This document shows, piece by piece, positions 19,468 to 32,148 of a DNA stretch of 50,532 nt. Numbering within the stretch: the first letter of the stretch is position 1; each line of letters opens with the position of its first letter. Both the position numbers and the translations under genes were made by a program. A model generated the notes under the pieces. It saw nothing but the letters and a program-made list of their open reading frames with translations. It was not told the origin of the DNA and did no database searches. Source of the stretch: an uncultured Microcaldota archaeon (GTDB taxonomy: Archaea > Micrarchaeota > Micrarchaeia > Burarchaeales > Fermentimicrarchaeaceae); assembly GCA_903921825.1 (NCBI GenBank), contig CAIXRF010000107.1:1-50532 (forward strand). The letters are read 5' to 3'.

Positions 19468-20892
19468 CTAGTAGGGGTAGATGACGTCTGCGACAGTGTA
19501 GTCGTAATTTATGGTCAGCGTCTGGCCCTTGGCTATCGCCGGCTTCCACTCGAGGATGTTGCCCGGCTCCTGCACAACCGGGATGCTGGAGGAAACGAGC
19601 CTCACGGTGTCGCCATAGCTCATCTGGTCGTTTATGCGCAGCTCAACGTCCTCGTTCATCCCGTTCGTGATTGTGAGCCTGAGCTTGTAGTCCGTCACGC
19701 GCATGTTGCCCTCGGTGTAGGTTGTGTGGTTCAGCTCCTCCCTCATGGTGTGGATGTCGGGCAGGTCTGCAACAGTCACGCGCATCTCCTGGTTGCGCGG
19801 CGTATAGCCTATCGAGTCCTCACCGAGAAGCTCGCCATTAAGGTATACCGAGGCGATGCCCGCGGCCCTCGGAGTGGTGCTTGTGTTGTTCAGGATGAAG
19901 GTTTTCACTGGCGGACCGTAGCTGGTGTTCCAGAAGTACTCGCGCTTGTATTCCTGCCCCTGCCGCTCGAAGAGTGGCAGCTCCCTTGTCTCACCGTTCT
20001 TGATTGTCGCAGGCGATGAGAGGGTATAGATTACGTATGCGCTGAATGGCGAGTAAGTGAAGCCCGGTGCAACGTTCGCTGTTGGCATGTAGATGCCCTC
20101 CGCTGCGCCGGCTGAAGTCTGCCGCATGTCATAGTAATTACTATACCTTGCAATGTGCGGGTAGCCGACGACGAGCGTGAGGTTTATTCCGTTCCAGTCC
20201 TCGCCCGCGTTGTTCTGCACCTCGGCCCACCCATGCAGCGTGCCGCTGCCGGAGGCTGCCTCGCCCGTGAGGTAAAATTTGTAGTTCGGCGTCCACGAGG
20301 CGCCCGAAACGAGGTAGTTCAGCCTGAGCTTGTGCTCGCCCGCGCTTGCATTTGCCTCCCTGACTGCGAGGCCGTATTCCGTCTTCGTTTCGTTCTCCTC
20401 CTTCGCCTCGCTGAACTGCGCGACAGGCGAGTCGAGCTTCGTGATTGAGGAGATTGGGTATATGGAGAAGGCGCCTCCTGCGAGCACGCCTATCCTCTCG
20501 CCGTCGAACCAGACGAGCTTCGCCTTGTTCGCCGTGGTTCCGACCGTGAAGTTGATGTCGGAGTTCAGGCTCCTGTTCAGGATTTGTGCGAAAGTGAGGA
20601 GCTCTGTGGTGTTTTTCGTCTCGTTCCATTCCATCCGGTAGTCATAGAGCTCTGAGATTGCGGCCCCGGAATCGCCTGCCGAAACAGACGACGCGAACGC
20701 GCTGGGTGTGAAGTTTATCACGTGAAGCGTGAGGTCGCCGCCCAGAAGCTGCATCGCCCCGAAGCGCGTCATGTAGCTGAAGCCGTTTGAATAGACGACC
20801 GCGCTGGTGACTGGCGCGGAAACGGTCTGGTTCGCCGCGAGCGCTAGCGCCGAAAGCAGCGCGAATGCGAGCATGAATGCATATCCGTTCAT
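19468..20892 (-). CDS. DUF4139-like exported protein
   Basis: Signal peptide; TSAVVYSNGFSYMTRFGAMQL, LNYLVSGASWTPNYKFYL, VEVQNNAGEDWNGINLTLVVGYP-like pattern of DUF4139 proteins. Confidence 0.75.
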   Translation of the reverse strand: MNGYAFMLAFALLSALALAANQTVSAPVTSAVVYSNGFSYMTRFGAMQLLGGDLTLHVINFTPSAFASSVSAGDSGAAISELYDYRMEWNETKNTTELLTFAQILNRSLNSDINFTVGTTANKAKLVWFDGERIGVLAGGAFSIYPISSITKLDSPVAQFSEAKEENETKTEYGLAVREANASAGEHKLRLNYLVSGASWTPNYKFYLTGEAASGSGTLHGWAEVQNNAGEDWNGINLTLVVGYPHIARYSNYYDMRQTSAGAAEGIYMPTANVAPGFTYSPFSAYVIYTLSSPATIKNGETRELPLFERQGQEYKREYFWNTSYGPPVKTFILNNTSTTPRAAGIASVYLNGELLGEDSIGYTPRNQEMRVTVADLPDIHTMREELNHTTYTEGNMRVTDYKLRLTITNGMNEDVELRINDQMSYGDTVRLVSSSIPVVQEPGNILEWKPAIAKGQTLTINYDYTVADVIYPY

Positions 20893-20990
20893 ATGACCAC
20901 CTGGGGGAATTGGCCCGCGGCTGGTTTTAAAAGTGTGGGTTTTGTTCGGCCTGCGAACCCTAGTTAAATCTTGGCGTGCAAAACCAATTC

Positions 20991-22256
20991 ATGAAGACGA
21001 GCGAGTTCTCCGGCTTCTACAAGCTTTCGGTCGAGCAGAGGGCGAGGGAGGTCGCGGAGTTTGCGGGCCTCAGCCCGGAAGAGGAGCGGCTTCTCCGCGC
21101 GTTCTCCTCGCTGGACAGCGGGACCGCGGACAGGATGATTGAGAACGTCGTGGGCACGATGCCTATCCCTATGGGGATTGCAGTAAATTTCAAAATCAAC
21201 GGCAGGGACTATTTGGTGCCGATGGCGATTGAGGAGCCGAGCGTCGTCGCGGCTGCGAGCAATTCCGCGAAGATGGCTAGGGAGAGGGGTGGTTTCACAG
21301 CGCGCGCTGCACCGCCACTGATGATTGGGCAGATTCAGGTTGTTGGGATTGCGGACGCGGAAAAGGCGAAGGCGAAAGTTCTTGCCGAGAAAGGGCGGCT
21401 AATCACTCTCGCGAATTCGTGCGACCCCGTGCTCGTGAAGTTCGGGGGAGGGGCCAGAGAGCTGGAGGCGCACGTCATCAATACGGACGCAGGGAAAATG
21501 CTCATCGTCCACCTCATTGTTGACGTGCGCGACGCGATGGGCGCGAATGCAGTGAACACGATGTGCGAGGCGCTCGCAAAGCCCGTTGAGGAGCTCACTG
21601 AAGGAAGAGTTCTTTTGAAAATAATCTCCAACCTTGCGAACAGGAGGACCGTGAAGGCGAGCGCGACGTGGACGAAGGAGGCGCTGGGTGGGGAGGAAGT
21701 GGTGGATAGGATAGTGCTTGCCTACCAGTTCGCCGCGAATGACATCTTCCGCGCGACGACGCACAACAAGGGGATAATGAATGGCGTGGACGCGGTTGCG
21801 GTTGCGACCGGGAACGACTGGAGGGCGCTGGAGGCTGGCGCACATGCCTTCGCCTCGATAACGGGAAGGTACAAACCGCTCACGACATTCCGGAAGAACG
21901 CACATGGCGATCTTGAAGGCGAACTGGAGATGCCGGTGGCAGTCGGCCTTGTGGGCGGCGCGACCAAAACCCATCCGACTGCGCGGGTGGCGGTGAAGAT
22001 TCTTGGTGTGAAGAGCGCGGGCGAGCTTGCGGAGGTTATCGCTTCCGTCGGGCTTGCGCAAAACCTTGCCGCACTGCGCGCTCTCGCAGCGGAAGGAATC
22101 CAGCGCGGGCACATGGGCCTCCACGCAAGGAACATCGCTGTGATGGCTGGCGCAACGGGCGGGATGATTGATAAGGTTGCAGCGAAAATGGTCGAGGAGA
22201 GGAAGGTAAGGGTAGACAGGGCGAAGGAAATCCTCGACGAGCTTTCCAGTGGCTGA
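20991..22256 (+). CDS. mvaA: Hydroxymethylglutaryl-CoA reductase, class II (degradative-type)
   Basis: ENVVGTMPIPMGIAVNFKINGRDYLVPMAIEEPSVVAAASNSAKMARERGGF; DAMGANAVNTMCEAL; GLVGGATKTHPTARVAVKILGV; GHMGLHARNIAVMAGA. Confidence 0.95.
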   Translation: MKTSEFSGFYKLSVEQRAREVAEFAGLSPEEERLLRAFSSLDSGTADRMIENVVGTMPIPMGIAVNFKINGRDYLVPMAIEEPSVVAAASNSAKMARERGGFTARAAPPLMIGQIQVVGIADAEKAKAKVLAEKGRLITLANSCDPVLVKFGGGARELEAHVINTDAGKMLIVHLIVDVRDAMGANAVNTMCEALAKPVEELTEGRVLLKIISNLANRRTVKASATWTKEALGGEEVVDRIVLAYQFAANDIFRATTHNKGIMNGVDAVAVATGNDWRALEAGAHAFASITGRYKPLTTFRKNAHGDLEGELEMPVAVGLVGGATKTHPTARVAVKILGVKSAGELAEVIASVGLAQNLAALRALAAEGIQRGHMGLHARNIAVMAGATGGMIDKVAAKMVEERKVRVDRAKEILDELSSG

Positions 22257-23228
22257 TTACCAGTTGCTCAGGTAGATTACGAGCCTGCAGTTGCTGTTTA
22301 TGGCCTCGGCACCGGTTACCACTCCGTTGTTGCAATCAGTCGGGGCTGCGCCTCCGCAGTCAGCTGCGAAAGTGCCCTGCCATGTCTGTGAAGTGGCCTG
22401 GCCGTTCGCGACAACCACTTTGAGCGCGGGCCCGGACATTGAGCTTGAGCCTCCGGAAGTGCTATAGACCACGTTGTAGGAGGTGCCGTTGAGCGAGGCG
22501 GCTGCGGTCACGCTGGTTGGCAGCATCGACTTCATGTAGTGGTACTGGCTTAGCTCAACTGCATTTGGCTGCCTGCCCTTACGCGAGTTGAACATCGACT
22601 TGAACTGGTCCTCGGTGCATTGCTGGTTCAGCGTGTAGAGCGATGAGTACCTGCCCATCAGCTGGCCTTCCGTGGTCGCGTTGGCCGCCGCTATCGCCTG
22701 CTCCGGAGTGCCGCCAGCGGGCGTTGCCGTTGGCGCGGGTGTGGGCGTCGCAGTATGCTGGGGTGTCGGGGTCGGCGTCGCGCCTGCTGGAGTGGGCGTC
22801 ACGCTGCCCTGTGGAGTTGGCGTTGCGCCTGCCGGAGTGGGCGTCGGGGTTGCCGCACCTCCACCAGAATATGCGGAGAGTGCTATGAACGCAGTGTCGC
22901 CGGTAGTGTTGATAAGCCGGAGAGTGATGTCGGGATGCCCATCTTTGTTGAGGTCCACGTCCTTGCTTTGCCCCTCGGTGAGCGACACGGGGGTGTTGCC
23001 CGGGTTTATCACGAAGAGCGCGCTAACCTGCAGCACGTCCTGTGCGTAGAGCGAATATTCGGGCGTAGAGCCGTTTGCGACTATCCTGAAATAGAGTGTT
23101 CCGCTCTGCTGCACGGGGAACTGCACGGCCTCGGTTATGAGCGGGGACTCGTGCGGCAACTGAATGCCGCAGCAGCCGAAGAGCAGCAGTGCTGCCGCAA
23201 GTGTGAAGAATCCAATCCGGGTCGCCAT
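22257..23228 (-). CDS. Secreted (lipo)protein with Thr-Pro linker
   Basis: Signal peptide with CC near cleavage (LFGCCGIQ); TPTPTPAGATPTPQGSVTPTP linker. Confidence 0.7.
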   Translation of the reverse strand: MATRIGFFTLAAALLLFGCCGIQLPHESPLITEAVQFPVQQSGTLYFRIVANGSTPEYSLYAQDVLQVSALFVINPGNTPVSLTEGQSKDVDLNKDGHPDITLRLINTTGDTAFIALSAYSGGGAATPTPTPAGATPTPQGSVTPTPAGATPTPTPQHTATPTPAPTATPAGGTPEQAIAAANATTEGQLMGRYSSLYTLNQQCTEDQFKSMFNSRKGRQPNAVELSQYHYMKSMLPTSVTAAASLNGTSYNVVYSTSGGSSSMSGPALKVVVANGQATSQTWQGTFAADCGGAAPTDCNNGVVTGAEAINSNCRLVIYLSNW

Positions 23229-23283
23229 GGTAGGGAATCTCGCGGAGTCCTATATAAATGTATCACGCAGTGCGGCGCGCGCC

Positions 23284-23817
23284 TCAGATGCTTACCCGTT
23301 CCTTGCCCCAGCGCACGAGCATGCCGAAGCCGACGGCGACGACCGCTACGCTCAGGTAGAGGAACGCCCACTGGAACCATTCGTACCTGAACCAGCCGAA
23401 CATACCGAGGGCGAAGAAAATGAAGAAGAAGAGCGCAGTCGCCCAGTTGACCAGCACTACTATGGGGATGGTGCGGCGGAAGACCTTCTGCCCCCACAGC
23501 TTCATCTCCCGCATCCTCGCGAGTTCCCGCTCGGCCCTGAATGCGGACCACATCTCATTAGACTTGAAGATTTCGGGCAGGCCGATGTAGCCGCATTCGG
23601 CGCATGCGATGGTCTTGGAAGTCACGAAGGTCATGAGAGTGCTGCCGCACCTTGGGCAGGCAACTATTTCTTCTGCAGGTGCTTCACGGGCGGGCGCAGG
23701 CATCGGGCTTGGCACTGGCTTGGCTGCAGGTGCAGGCTTCAGGCTGGGTGCCGGCTTGGCTGCATGCGCAGGCTTCGGGCTGCGCACAGGCCTAGCTGCG
23801 GGTTTTTTTCTCGCCAT
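23284..23817 (-). CDS. Zinc-ribbon membrane protein with Ala-Pro-Lys-rich N-terminal tail
   Basis: KPAPAAKPVPSPMPAPA low-complexity tail; CPRCGSTLMTFVTSKTIACAECG; two TM helices. Confidence 0.7.
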   Translation of the reverse strand: MARKKPAARPVRSPKPAHAAKPAPSLKPAPAAKPVPSPMPAPAREAPAEEIVACPRCGSTLMTFVTSKTIACAECGYIGLPEIFKSNEMWSAFRAERELARMREMKLWGQKVFRRTIPIVVLVNWATALFFFIFFALGMFGWFRYEWFQWAFLYLSVAVVAVGFGMLVRWGKERVSI

Positions 23818-23839
23818 GGGTTGCTTTTCACCGCCATTA

Positions 23840-26355
23840 TTAAAGTATCTCTATATCGCCGGTCTTCTTCTCCTGCGCCGGTGGCGCCTTTGGAATCTGG
23901 GCGTCCTTGTGCTCCTGCGGCATTTCGCCCGCTACGCGTGCGACAGCGGCAATCCTCTCTCCGGGGGCGAGCTTCATCAGCCGCACGCCCTGCGTATTCC
24001 TTCCAATCACGGAGATGCCATTCACGTGTATGCGGATGATGACCCCGCTGGAGTTGACTATCATCAGCTCATCGCTGTCCTTCACGGCGCGGATGGCGAC
24101 GACCTTGCCGTTGCGCTCCGTTGCCTGGATGTTTATCACGCCGTAGCCTCCTCTGGCCTGGTGGCGGTATTCGTCGATGGGCGTGCGCTTCCCATGGCCG
24201 TTCTCGCAGATTGTTAGGAGCGTGTCGCCGGGCTCCACGGTGGCCATCCCCACCACCTCGTCGCCCTCGCGCAGCCTTATCCCTATCACACCCATGCCCG
24301 TCCGCCCTATTGGGCGCGCGTCGCGCTCGTTGAACCGGATGGCCACTCCTTCGCGCGTCGCGAGTATGACGTCCTGGTTCCCAGCAGTCCTGCGCACATC
24401 TATGAGGCCGTCGCCCTCGCGCGTGGTGATTGCGATTATCCCCCCTCTCCTCGGGTTCGCATACTCGGAGAGGGAGCTCCTTTTCACTATCCCGTCCTTC
24501 GTTGAGATTATGAGATATTCGCTATCCCCGAATCCGCTGACCGGGATGAACGCGCGCACCTTCTCATCCTTCAGCTCAAGCAGGTTCACTATCGCCCTGC
24601 CCGCGGCATATCTTCCCGCTTCCGGGATGCGGTATACCTTGAGCCAGTGGACGCGGCCCTTGTCCGTGAAGAAGAGGAGGTAGTCGTGGGTGTTCGCTAT
24701 CATCATGTCCGTTGCGAAATCCTGCTCCTTCGCCTCGACGCCTATCACTCCTTTCCCGCCCCTGCGCTGCGTCTCGTATTCGGCAAGCGGCATCCTCTTT
24801 ATGTAGCCGCTGTTCGTGATTGTGACGACGACCTTCTCGCGCGGAATAAGCTCCTCGACAGTTATCCCGCCAACCTCCTCGGTTATCTGCGTGCGCCGCG
24901 CATCGCCGTAGCGCTTCTTCAGCTCGGCGAGCTCGCCTTTTACGAGAGCATGGATGAACTTCACTTCCGAGAGCAGTTTCTTCAGGCGCGCGATGTCCAC
25001 GAGCAGCTCCCTGTGCTCCTCGTCAATCTTCCCGCGCTCGAGCGCGGTGAGGCGCTGCAGCTTCATGTCCAGTATCGCCTGCGCCTGCTTCTCGCTCAGG
25101 CTGAAACCGGCTATGAGCGCGGACTTCGCAGCCTGCGGGCTCTCCGACTTTTTCACGGTCTGCACGATGGCATCTATCTGTGAGAGCGCGATGCGCAGGC
25201 CTTCGAGGATGTGCGCCCTCTCCTCGGCCTGCGAGAGCTCGAACTTGCTCCGCTTTATGAGCACGAGCGTCCTGTATTCCACGAAATGCTCGACGAGGTC
25301 GCGGAGCGTGAGCACCTTGGGCTGCCCGTCCACGAGCGCCAGGTTTATCACCCCGAAGGTGGTCTGCATTGGCGTGTGCTCATAGAGCTGGTTAAGCACG
25401 ACGTCAGCGTTCGCGTCCCGCTTGAGCTCTATGACTATGCGCATCCCTTCCCTGTCGGATTCATCGCGCAGGTCGGAGATTCCCTCCACCTTCTTCGCAT
25501 TCACGAGCTCTGCCATTTGCTCGATGAGCTTTGCCTTGTTCACCATGTAGGGAAGCTCATTCACTATTATCCGCCTGTGCTCCTTCTCCTCCTTAATCTC
25601 CGTCTTTGCGCGCACAATGAGACTCCCCTTCCCTGTAGAGTATGCGGCGTATATGCCGCTCCTTCCGCATATCTGCGCGCCCGTTGGGAAGTCCGGCCCT
25701 TGCACGAAGCCCATCAGCTCCTGCAGGCTGCAATCGGGGTGGTCTATGTAGTGCGTCAGTGCGTCGCACACCTCGCACAGGTTGTGGGGAGGCATGTTCG
25801 TGGCCATGCCGACCGCAATGCCGCTCGAGCCGTTGATGAGGAGGTTCGGCAGCTTTGCCGGAAGGATGGCGGGCTCCTGGAGCGAGCCGTCGAAATTCGG
25901 CACGAACTTAACGGTCTGCTTCTCTATGTCGGCGAGCATCTCCTCCGCCGGCTTCGCGAGCCGCACCTCCGTGTACCTCATCGCTGCGGCGGAATCCCCG
26001 TCGACGCTACCAAAATTTCCCTGCCCGTCAACCAGCGGGTAGCGCAGCGAGAAATCCTGTGCCATCCGGACGATGGTGTCGTAGACCGCGATGTCGCCGT
26101 GGGGGTGGTATTTGCCCAGGCAGTCTCCGACAACGCGCGCGCTCTTCTTGTATGGCTTGTCGCTCGCGTTCCCCAAATCATACATCGTGAAGAGAACCCT
26201 GCGGTGGGCGGGCTTGAGCCCGTCCCTCACGTCCGGAAGGGCCCTCCCGGTAATCACGCTCATAGCGTAGTCAAGGTAGGACTCCCGCATCTCGTCGCGG
26301 ATTTCCCTATCCGCGATGCCCGCGCTGCCTTCTTTTGCGTCTGCCATAGCAACCA

Positions 26356-26356
<1 letters not shown>
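23840..26356 (-). CDS. gyrA: DNA gyrase subunit A
   Basis: [98 protein letters not shown]-terminal QRRGGKGV GyrA-box. ATG at 26356 overlaps gyrB stop (or 26347). Confidence 0.97.
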
Positions 26357-28323
<1,967 letters not shown>

Positions 28324-28332
28324 AGGTATCGA

Positions 28333-28363
28333 ACGCGCGCGCGTGCGCGCGCGTGCGCGCGTA
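28333..28363. repeat. 31-bp alternating purine-pyrimidine (CG/TG) tract, Z-DNA prone
   Basis: acgcgcgcgcgtgcgcgcgcgtgcgcgcgta. Confidence 0.9.
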
Positions 28364-28414
28364 GGGAAAAATCTGTGCTGCGCTAGCGCCCGTTGGTGTG
28401 CGTGGGGAAACCAG

Positions 28415-28933
28415 CTATTCCTCGGGGCCTGGGAGTATCGGTTTTTCGCCCTTCGCCTCAAGGTAGACATCGTAAACCACTACAAAGCCGAGTAGGACGG
28501 GCACCAGGAGTGCCAAGAAGAAAAATGGCATGCAGCAGAAGGCGCCGAAACCAAATGTGGCGAGGGTGACGCCGAACATGCCAAAAAGGAGCACCGCAAC
28601 GAGGATGGCGGTTATGACCCAGTTGAGGATCAGATAGATGAGTCCCTTCTTTATCTTCCCGAGGTAGAAGTAGCCTATCGCGGCTGCGCCTCCGAGCGCG
28701 AGCAGCCCTACCACCGCGATAAGCGCGGCAATCCCGGGGTCCTTGTCGCCTGACGCACCCCTGAGCGGGAAGCCGCACTCCGGGCAGATGACCGCTCCCT
28801 TGCTCTTCAGCTTCTCCCCGCAGCCGGGACAATAAGCCACGGCAATGCGCGGGTCCGCTCCGCACTTCACGCACATCTTCGCGCTCTTGCTTGCAAGAGG
28901 GGCGCCGCATGCGCCGCAGTAGCTAACGTCCAT
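28415..28933 (-). CDS. Double zinc-ribbon TM protein (paralogue 1)
   Basis: MDVSYCGACGAPLASKSAKMCVKCGADPR...CPGCGEKLKSKGAVICPECGFPL plus TM helices. Confidence 0.75.
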   Translation of the reverse strand: MDVSYCGACGAPLASKSAKMCVKCGADPRIAVAYCPGCGEKLKSKGAVICPECGFPLRGASGDKDPGIAALIAVVGLLALGGAAAIGYFYLGKIKKGLIYLILNWVITAILVAVLLFGMFGVTLATFGFGAFCCMPFFFLALLVPVLLGFVVVYDVYLEAKGEKPILPGPEE

Positions 28934-28934
28934 G

Positions 28935-29498
28935 TCAGTCTCCCGAGAATGGCAATAGCGGCTTGTCACCCTTCGCTTCTAGGTAGACGTCGTAGACTAT
29001 TACGAGCTCGAAGAGGAGGGGTATCACAAATATGACAAGGCATACGAGTGTCCCTGCCGCCCCTGCAAGTGCGAGCAGCGCTCCCAGCAGCGGGCCGCAG
29101 ACGGGCAAGATCCCTACGAGCATGCCCGCGAACATCGTGCCTCCGGTGGCGACCACATACAGCACGACTGTCCCTATAAGCACTGCCCAAGACGCAATCA
29201 GATAGATGAGCCCCTTCTTGACCTTCCCCAGGTAGAAGTAGCCTGCTGCGGGCGCACCAAGGAAGAGCATGCAGACTACGCTTATGAGCGCCGCGATGCC
29301 CGGGTCCTTGTCGCCTGACGCACCCCTGAGCGGGAAGCCGCACTCCGGGCAGATGACCGCTCCCTTGCTCTTCAGCTTCTCCCCGCAGCCGGGACAATAA
29401 GCCACGGCAACGCGCGGGTTAGAGCCGCACTTCACGCATATCTTCGCGCTCTTGCTTGCAAGAGGGGCGCCGCATGCGCCGCAGTAGCTTACATCCAT
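28935..29498 (-). CDS. Double zinc-ribbon TM protein (paralogue 2)
   Basis: N-terminus almost identical to the 28415 gene; TM region divergent. Confidence 0.75.
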   Translation of the reverse strand: MDVSYCGACGAPLASKSAKICVKCGSNPRVAVAYCPGCGEKLKSKGAVICPECGFPLRGASGDKDPGIAALISVVCMLFLGAPAAGYFYLGKVKKGLIYLIASWAVLIGTVVLYVVATGGTMFAGMLVGILPVCGPLLGALLALAGAAGTLVCLVIFVIPLLFELVIVYDVYLEAKGDKPLLPFSGD

Positions 29499-29548
29499 GG
29501 TTTCACCCGCACCCTTAATTGAGTTTGAAACTGACTTTGCTCAGCAGT

Positions 29549-29558
29549 ATTTAAATAT
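29549..29558. promoter_or_regulatory. Putative bidirectional TATA element
   Basis: Palindromic tatttaaata between divergent genes 28935(-) and 29592(+). Confidence 0.5.
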
Positions 29559-29591
29559 TGGCGGGCAAATCCACGGCAGGAGGGATATTTT

Positions 29592-29984
29592 ATGGCTCAG
29601 AACAATATTATGGCAGTTGTCGCATACATCGGGATGATAGTTTCCCTCGGCTGGCTGACCGGCCTGATAGTCTATCTCATCTCGAAGGATGATAGGGTCA
29701 CGAGGTTCCATGGGATGCAGGCGATACTTTTCAGCATCGTCTACTCCATACTGTTCGCCATCGTCGCAACGGTGGTGATCGGCGGCATGTTCGTCCTGAC
29801 CATGATAGCCGCAACGCAAGTCGGCGGGTTTGCTACAATCCTTATGCTGCTTGCCGGGGCGCTTGTCGGAATCATTGGCCTGGTCGTATTCGCGCTCTGG
29901 GTCTGGGTGATGTGGCAGGCGTTCAACAACAAAATATACAGACTGCCGCTCGTAGGCGGGCTCGCTGAGAACTGGAGCGCATAG
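29592..29984 (+). CDS. DUF4870-like membrane protein
   Basis: NNIMAVVAYIGMIVSLGWLTGLIVYLISKDDRVTRFHGMQAILFSIVYSI. Confidence 0.75.
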   Translation: MAQNNIMAVVAYIGMIVSLGWLTGLIVYLISKDDRVTRFHGMQAILFSIVYSILFAIVATVVIGGMFVLTMIAATQVGGFATILMLLAGALVGIIGLVVFALWVWVMWQAFNNKIYRLPLVGGLAENWSA

Positions 29985-30011
29985 GCACGGTTCTTTTCCT
30001 TATTTTCATTT

Positions 30012-31952
30012 TCATGAGCCCCACTCGCAGTCAGAGGCAATCTTCACCACTACTACGTCCCCCTCGTTGAGCTGCTGCGCCAGCCGTATCTGTTGCCACT
30101 TCTGCGTCTGCGCGTCCCAGAGGTAGGCACTGCTTGGCGTGCATGTGCCTGAAATCTGCTGCAGTGTGCTGCCGTCCTGGCCGGGCAGGATGGTTATGAA
30201 GTTCCAGCCTGCGCCCGCGTGCTCGCGCTGCGGCTCGGAGTCGGTTTCATAGGTCACGCTGCACGCCCTTGTCGTGAATGCCCACATGCCGCCGAAAGCG
30301 GCCGAGTCCTTCGGGGAGGCGAGTGTGCCATAGAGCTCCTGGTAATGCAACTCGTCCTGTGCTGAGCGGATGAGCAGCGTTGAGGGGTCGGCGCGCAGGA
30401 AGCGCCTTTCTGCCGGAGAATAGACCCATGCCACTTTCATGTAGGGGCAGTTTGCACGCGGCGTGACTCCCGACAGGTAAGGGAGTATGTTCCAGCCGCG
30501 CTTCAGCGCCACGTTGATTGTATTAACGGAAGGCGGGAGCGGCGGCGTTTCCGCTGGTGTCGGCGTCGGGTATGGCGTCACTGTTGGCACGGGGGTTTGT
30601 GTAGGGTATGGAGTTGGCGTCGATGAGGGGCCTGGAGTCGGCGTAGGTGTTGGGCTTCCGCCAGGCGTTGGGGTCGGAGACGGGGTTGGTGTGGGCGTCG
30701 GAGCGGGCGTTGGAGTAGGAGTAGGCGTCCGTGTCGGAGAGGGTGTGGGCGTCACTGTTGGCGTAGGGGTGGGGGTAGGTGTTGGTGAGGGCGCGTTCTC
30801 AAGCTCTATAAGGATCCACGCGTCCACCCACGACTGCGAGCCGTGCATGTTCGCAGTGAATGCATGCTGACCGGCAGTAAGTTTCGGGAGCCAATTTACT
30901 ACTTTGCTCCCATCCCACGTATCTGTATTTGCAACTTGGAGGCTGCCCAAATTCAGTCCGAATATGGCTTGGGTTGCAATAACCTTGCGGTCATGATCAG
31001 AGATGCTGTATGAGTTTTCCCCGCGCAACTGCCCGGGGCTTACTGCATAGGCATTCGGGTAAGCGAGGGTGTCCGGCTCGTCTATGGATACCCCTATGCT
31101 TGTGGGGCTGTACTGGTACATGCCGGCCGCTTGCCCTGCGAGCGCAAGATAGGCGTTCCTTGCCCTCTTGCCAGTTGGGATGGAAAAGACGACTGAGTAG
31201 GAGTGGGAATTAACATCGTCGCCGTTCAATTCTGCGCGTTTGAAGAGATGATAGATGGCAAAATCGCTACCTGAAGACTCGAACACGGGATTTTGTGAAG
31301 GTTGGAGCCCTTCTACCACTGAAACGGGAGAGTCGGATATCTCAACTTCTGCGCTCGGCTTCCAGCTCACTGGATCGCCCGTTGGATCGTTTAGTTGCAC
31401 TACGGTCAGGTACGCGCCCCCGAAATAATCCCAGCCGAATTCGTGCACTACCTTGTCTCCGATGATTCCCGCTACTTCAAGTGTATAGACTACTGTGGAA
31501 CCGTTCGTTCCTGCTTCTTTGAAGCGCACGAACACATTCGGTCCTTCGGGCGTTGTTTGGAGACTCCCGCCTTGCCCGGACTCGAACACGGAACTATAGG
31601 TTTGCTGGGTCCCTTCGCGGTCGCTGTAAATGCGGACCTCGACTGCCCCCGGATCCCCTAGATTTGATGCGTTGTACACTCTTATGCTGAATGTGGAAAT
31701 GGGCAACTGTATGAGTTCCCCGTCGCTGGCATTCACTTCGGTTAGGGGGTCGACGGAAAGCACGTCCATCCACCTCGCCGGAGCATAGTACCCTGGATTT
31801 ATCCTCACGAATACCAGGCGCTGTTCGGAGCCACCCATGTTCACAGTGACCGACTGCCCCTCTGTGATGTCATAGTGCGCACTGAGCGCGACCTGCGCGA
31901 TCACGAGGACCGCAATTGCAACTGTTACGGGCATCATCCTTGCCATGTTCAT
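30012..31952 (-). CDS. Surface protein with Thr-Pro linker and C-terminal GWN domain
   Basis: Signal peptide; [17 protein letters not shown] linker; C-terminal [13 protein letters not shown]...CEWGS. Confidence 0.75.
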   Translation of the reverse strand: MNMARMMPVTVAIAVLVIAQVALSAHYDITEGQSVTVNMGGSEQRLVFVRINPGYYAPARWMDVLSVDPLTEVNASDGELIQLPISTFSIRVYNASNLGDPGAVEVRIYSDREGTQQTYSSVFESGQGGSLQTTPEGPNVFVRFKEAGTNGSTVVYTLEVAGIIGDKVVHEFGWDYFGGAYLTVVQLNDPTGDPVSWKPSAEVEISDSPVSVVEGLQPSQNPVFESSGSDFAIYHLFKRAELNGDDVNSHSYSVVFSIPTGKRARNAYLALAGQAAGMYQYSPTSIGVSIDEPDTLAYPNAYAVSPGQLRGENSYSISDHDRKVIATQAIFGLNLGSLQVANTDTWDGSKVVNWLPKLTAGQHAFTANMHGSQSWVDAWILIELENAPSPTPTPTPTPTVTPTPSPTRTPTPTPTPAPTPTPTPSPTPTPGGSPTPTPTPGPSSTPTPYPTQTPVPTVTPYPTPTPAETPPLPPSVNTINVALKRGWNILPYLSGVTPRANCPYMKVAWVYSPAERRFLRADPSTLLIRSAQDELHYQELYGTLASPKDSAAFGGMWAFTTRACSVTYETDSEPQREHAGAGWNFITILPGQDGSTLQQISGTCTPSSAYLWDAQTQKWQQIRLAQQLNEGDVVVVKIASDCEWGS

Positions 31953-32148
31953 CCACCTCTTTTTTGGAACATCATTTTCTTGCCTGTTTCTGCGCGCTCA
32001 TTTCCAGGCAGATTTGCTGCCTGGTCGCGCGCATCCTGGCTATGTTTGCGCCTTAACCTGCTATTATATTTTGAGTGGGAAATTTGGGGGTGAAAACGTT
32101 TCAGAATGCCCGTTTCTGGCTGAAATGGCTAAAAATCGTCCCATTTGC

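Noticed and set aside
30540-30800. GTTGG/GTCGGCGT-rich repeats
   Set aside because: These are codons of the Thr-Pro linker read on the opposite strand; the same holds at 680-860, 5080-5130, 22730-22860, 33340-33480 and 45040-45110
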